From NCBI GenBank assembly GCA_037833965.1, contig AP031357.1, positions 7,212,001-7,276,000 of the forward strand: DNA of 64,000 bases, in the 5' to 3' direction. The position numbers were made by a program, and so were the translations under genes. Source of the DNA: Marchantia polymorpha subsp. ruderalis. Taxonomy: Eukaryota > Streptophyta > Marchantiopsida > Marchantiales > Marchantiaceae. Below are positions 62,297 to 64,000 of the stretch, piece by piece. Under the pieces are notes generated by a model that was given only the letters and a program-made list of their open reading frames with translations, was not told the DNA's origin and made no database searches. How positions within the stretch are numbered: the first letter of the stretch is position 1; every line of letters starts with the position of its first letter.

Positions 62297-64000
62297 GGAC
62301 AGAGGCAACACACAGAGTACAAAGTGTTACGTTTAACAGACTTTTGGAGAGTTTGAATTCTCGGGCGACTGTCACTCCCAGAAATATTGCAATGCTCGAC
62401 TCGGAGGCCGCTCGGAGGATGCACAGTGCAGCGTAAGTCACTCAACACACACACACACACACACCTGAAACTGGAGAAGCACAACTCGGAGGTCGGCCAG
62501 GACCTCCGCTTAGGATTTCAGGGGGAAAGTCTCTCAAAAGTACACTCAGAGGCTCTGCAGGTAGTGACTCCCACACCGGCTTTTACAGCCCTTCCGCCAG
62601 TTTCTGCTAGCGTAGGGAACCCGGATTGGACTTCCCACTTCGGAACGAAGTCACTCATACGCAGTGGACGTCACCCTCGACTCACACCAAGCGCAGAGAG
62701 TACAGGCCCGACTGAGAACTCAACTGAGACACAATCCAGTAACACACACACACATAACCTGAATTGATAACCAAGGTTTACACGAAGTAACAAAACTTCA
62801 CTTTGGCATTAAGGGGAAACTTCCCGTAGGAGTACAATCAGGATATGTCACTTGAAGGTGTAAGGGGGAATTGTTCAAGTATCTAACTCGCAACCGGCTC
62901 TAAGCATCAGAAATCACCCGCAGGTGCAGATCCGCACTACTCAAGTCTCTAACCGGTGTACTAGCTCTGAACATTCAGCCGAAGGCCTTCTGCTACAACA
63001 TGCGGTAACTTCACTATGCTGCAGCTCCTCTACGTGGTGCCAGGACCAAATGCACAAACACGCCGAGAAAGTGAGTTCCTGATCTGCATTTCCGAAACTG
63101 GAAGAATCGCAAGGCAAAACGCCTTGAACTACTTTATACCCTCTAAGGTTCTAACTAACACTACGCTGCACTACCTGCTACTCTAAACTCCTGCACGAAA
63201 CCAAGCTACACTACTGCACTCTGCAGATCCGGTATTGTGCCTCCTGCGTGCCGGACTGCCTCGCACTATCTCCCTACCCTGCCAATCTTCCGACCGGCTG
63301 CGCAACCCCAGCCGCCGAAGGACTGCAGTCACTTCCGACTCCAAGTGCGCCATAGTGTCGCACGCACCCGACAAGAAGGCCTCTAATTTCCGCGCCACTC
63401 GCCGCCGACTCCGACTGTCACCCTCCGTCAATGCCGCTGCCCGAAGCTCAAACTTCCTGAGCGTGATCTTCTCTTGTGCCGCCACTTTCCAGTGGGCGTA
63501 TCCTCTTAGACAGTGGGTAACCCGCGTCACCAACTCCTCTCGCGTCCGGCTGCTGCCTTCCACCTCTGCTAGCTGCATCTCTGCATCTGCGCGCTGCGCC
63601 CTCAATTCCGCGCACTCGGATTGCAAGTTGCGCAACAACTCCTCATCCTCCTTGCGCGTGCTTTGACTTTCCTCTAATGCGCGCGTCTGGCGCGCAAGCT
63701 CCTCTGTTAGAAGGCGGTTTTGTCTCCGCTCTTCCTGCAATTCCGATTCGATCTTTGCCCGCATTAGCTCGGCATCCGCCTGGGCTTTCGTCGCCACATC
63801 CTCCCGCTGTTGTTGCAAGGTTTGGTGTAACCTCTTCGTGATCGCCAGGTGCTGTTGGAGGGCAGTATTCCTTATCTGCAATGTTTGGCACCTAGTGGCC
63901 CAAGTGGCTACCTTGCTCCTCGTCCTGCTCTTAACAATCTCCACATAAGACTGCGGTTTTCTGGAACTCGCGTACTTTGCTGTCTTGCGATCCAAATATC
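62297..64000 (-). repeat. Reverse A-type LTR, truncated on both sides in view
   Basis: Homologous to the reverse A LTRs from GGACAGAGGCAAC onward, so the terminal 59 bp are missing at the left. Contains a GT/AC tract, one U5 repeat, minus-strand TATAAAG at 63132-63138, the CAAGGC/GCCTTG dyad at 63110-63126 and the LTR-ORF C-terminus. More diverged from A1 than the other A copies. Continues beyond the window. Confidence 0.85.
63183..64000 (-). CDS. LTR-encoded coiled-coil protein, C-terminal part (runs off the window)
   Basis: Minus-strand frame open from the window end to the stop at 63183-63185, about 270 codons. Encodes the YLDRK-like start (MDRKTAKY), the full Glu/Arg/Gln/Leu-rich coiled coil and the tail ending WFRAGV, whose ending is closer to family B while the rest is family A. 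No defect in the visible part. Confidence 0.8.
   Translation of the reverse strand, partial: YLDRKTAKYASSRKPQSYVEIVKSRTRSKVATWATRCQTLQIRNTALQQHLAITKRLHQTLQQQREDVATKAQADAELMRAKIESELQEERRQNRLLTEELARQTRALEESQSTRKEDEELLRNLQSECAELRAQRADAEMQLAEVEGSSRTREELVTRVTHCLRGYAHWKVAAQEKITLRKFELRAAALTEGDSRSRRRVARKLEAFLSGACDTMAHLESEVTAVLRRLGLRSRSEDWQGREIVRGSPARRRHNTGSAECSSVAWFRAGV

Overview
The window looks like nuclear DNA of a land plant and consists entirely of nested LTR retrotransposons. I found no host gene, tRNA or rRNA. The main elements are Ty3/gypsy of the non-chromoviral, Athila/Tat-like (OTA) type. This rests on the pol sequence style, an integrase without a chromodomain, and a primer-binding site matching the tRNA-Asp type used by Athila-like elements. 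The plant lineage cannot be named from the sequence alone.

Two related families are present, called A and B here. Both have very long LTRs (A about 4.87-4.90 kb, B about 5.35 kb), and each LTR carries a long sense ORF of about 850-950 codons upstream of a TATA box, that is, inside U3. The LTR-ORF protein has a conserved N-terminal globular domain, a low-complexity Pro/Ser/Thr/Arg middle and a long C-terminal coiled coil. Families A and B share both conserved ends. This U3-encoded protein is the most unusual system in the window. The interior encodes gag-protease, then an in-frame UAG in a UAG-CAR-YYA context, then RT-RNase H-integrase.

Layout, resolved by 5-bp target-site duplications (TSDs). 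(1) The outermost element is a B copy (B-outer): LTR pieces at 29044-31971 and 49801-49850, PBS at 49873, decayed gag-pro at 49935-52754. (2) Family A copies sit inside the B-outer LTR: A-outer (1-93 plus 15614-29043, left part outside the window) and A3 (31972-49795). (3) A1 (94-15613), complete and very young, sits in the pol of A-outer. (4) The A-outer 3' LTR holds a reverse solo A LTR (19759-24631) and a reverse, ORF-less B-like solo LTR (25820-28038). (5) The A3 5' LTR holds a solo B LTR (34586-39936). The A3 3' LTR is a deletion chimera with a B LTR. (6) A reverse B LTR (52778-61470) ends the B-outer interior, is split by a reverse solo A LTR (54252-59151), and is truncated at a deletion breakpoint. 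(7) An AT-rich LTR of an unrelated element (61515-62296, minus strand) and a truncated reverse A-type LTR (62297 to the end) close the window.

A1 is the reference copy. Its LTRs have equal length and I found only three differences between them. Its gag-pro is open, and its pol is open apart from one nonsense codon near the integrase C-terminus. Most other copies carry stops, deletions or insertions. Genome-length RNA presumably starts just after the TATA box late in the LTR, so the LTR ORF would lie upstream of that start in the 5' LTR and near the RNA 3' end in the 3' LTR. How the ORF is expressed is unknown.
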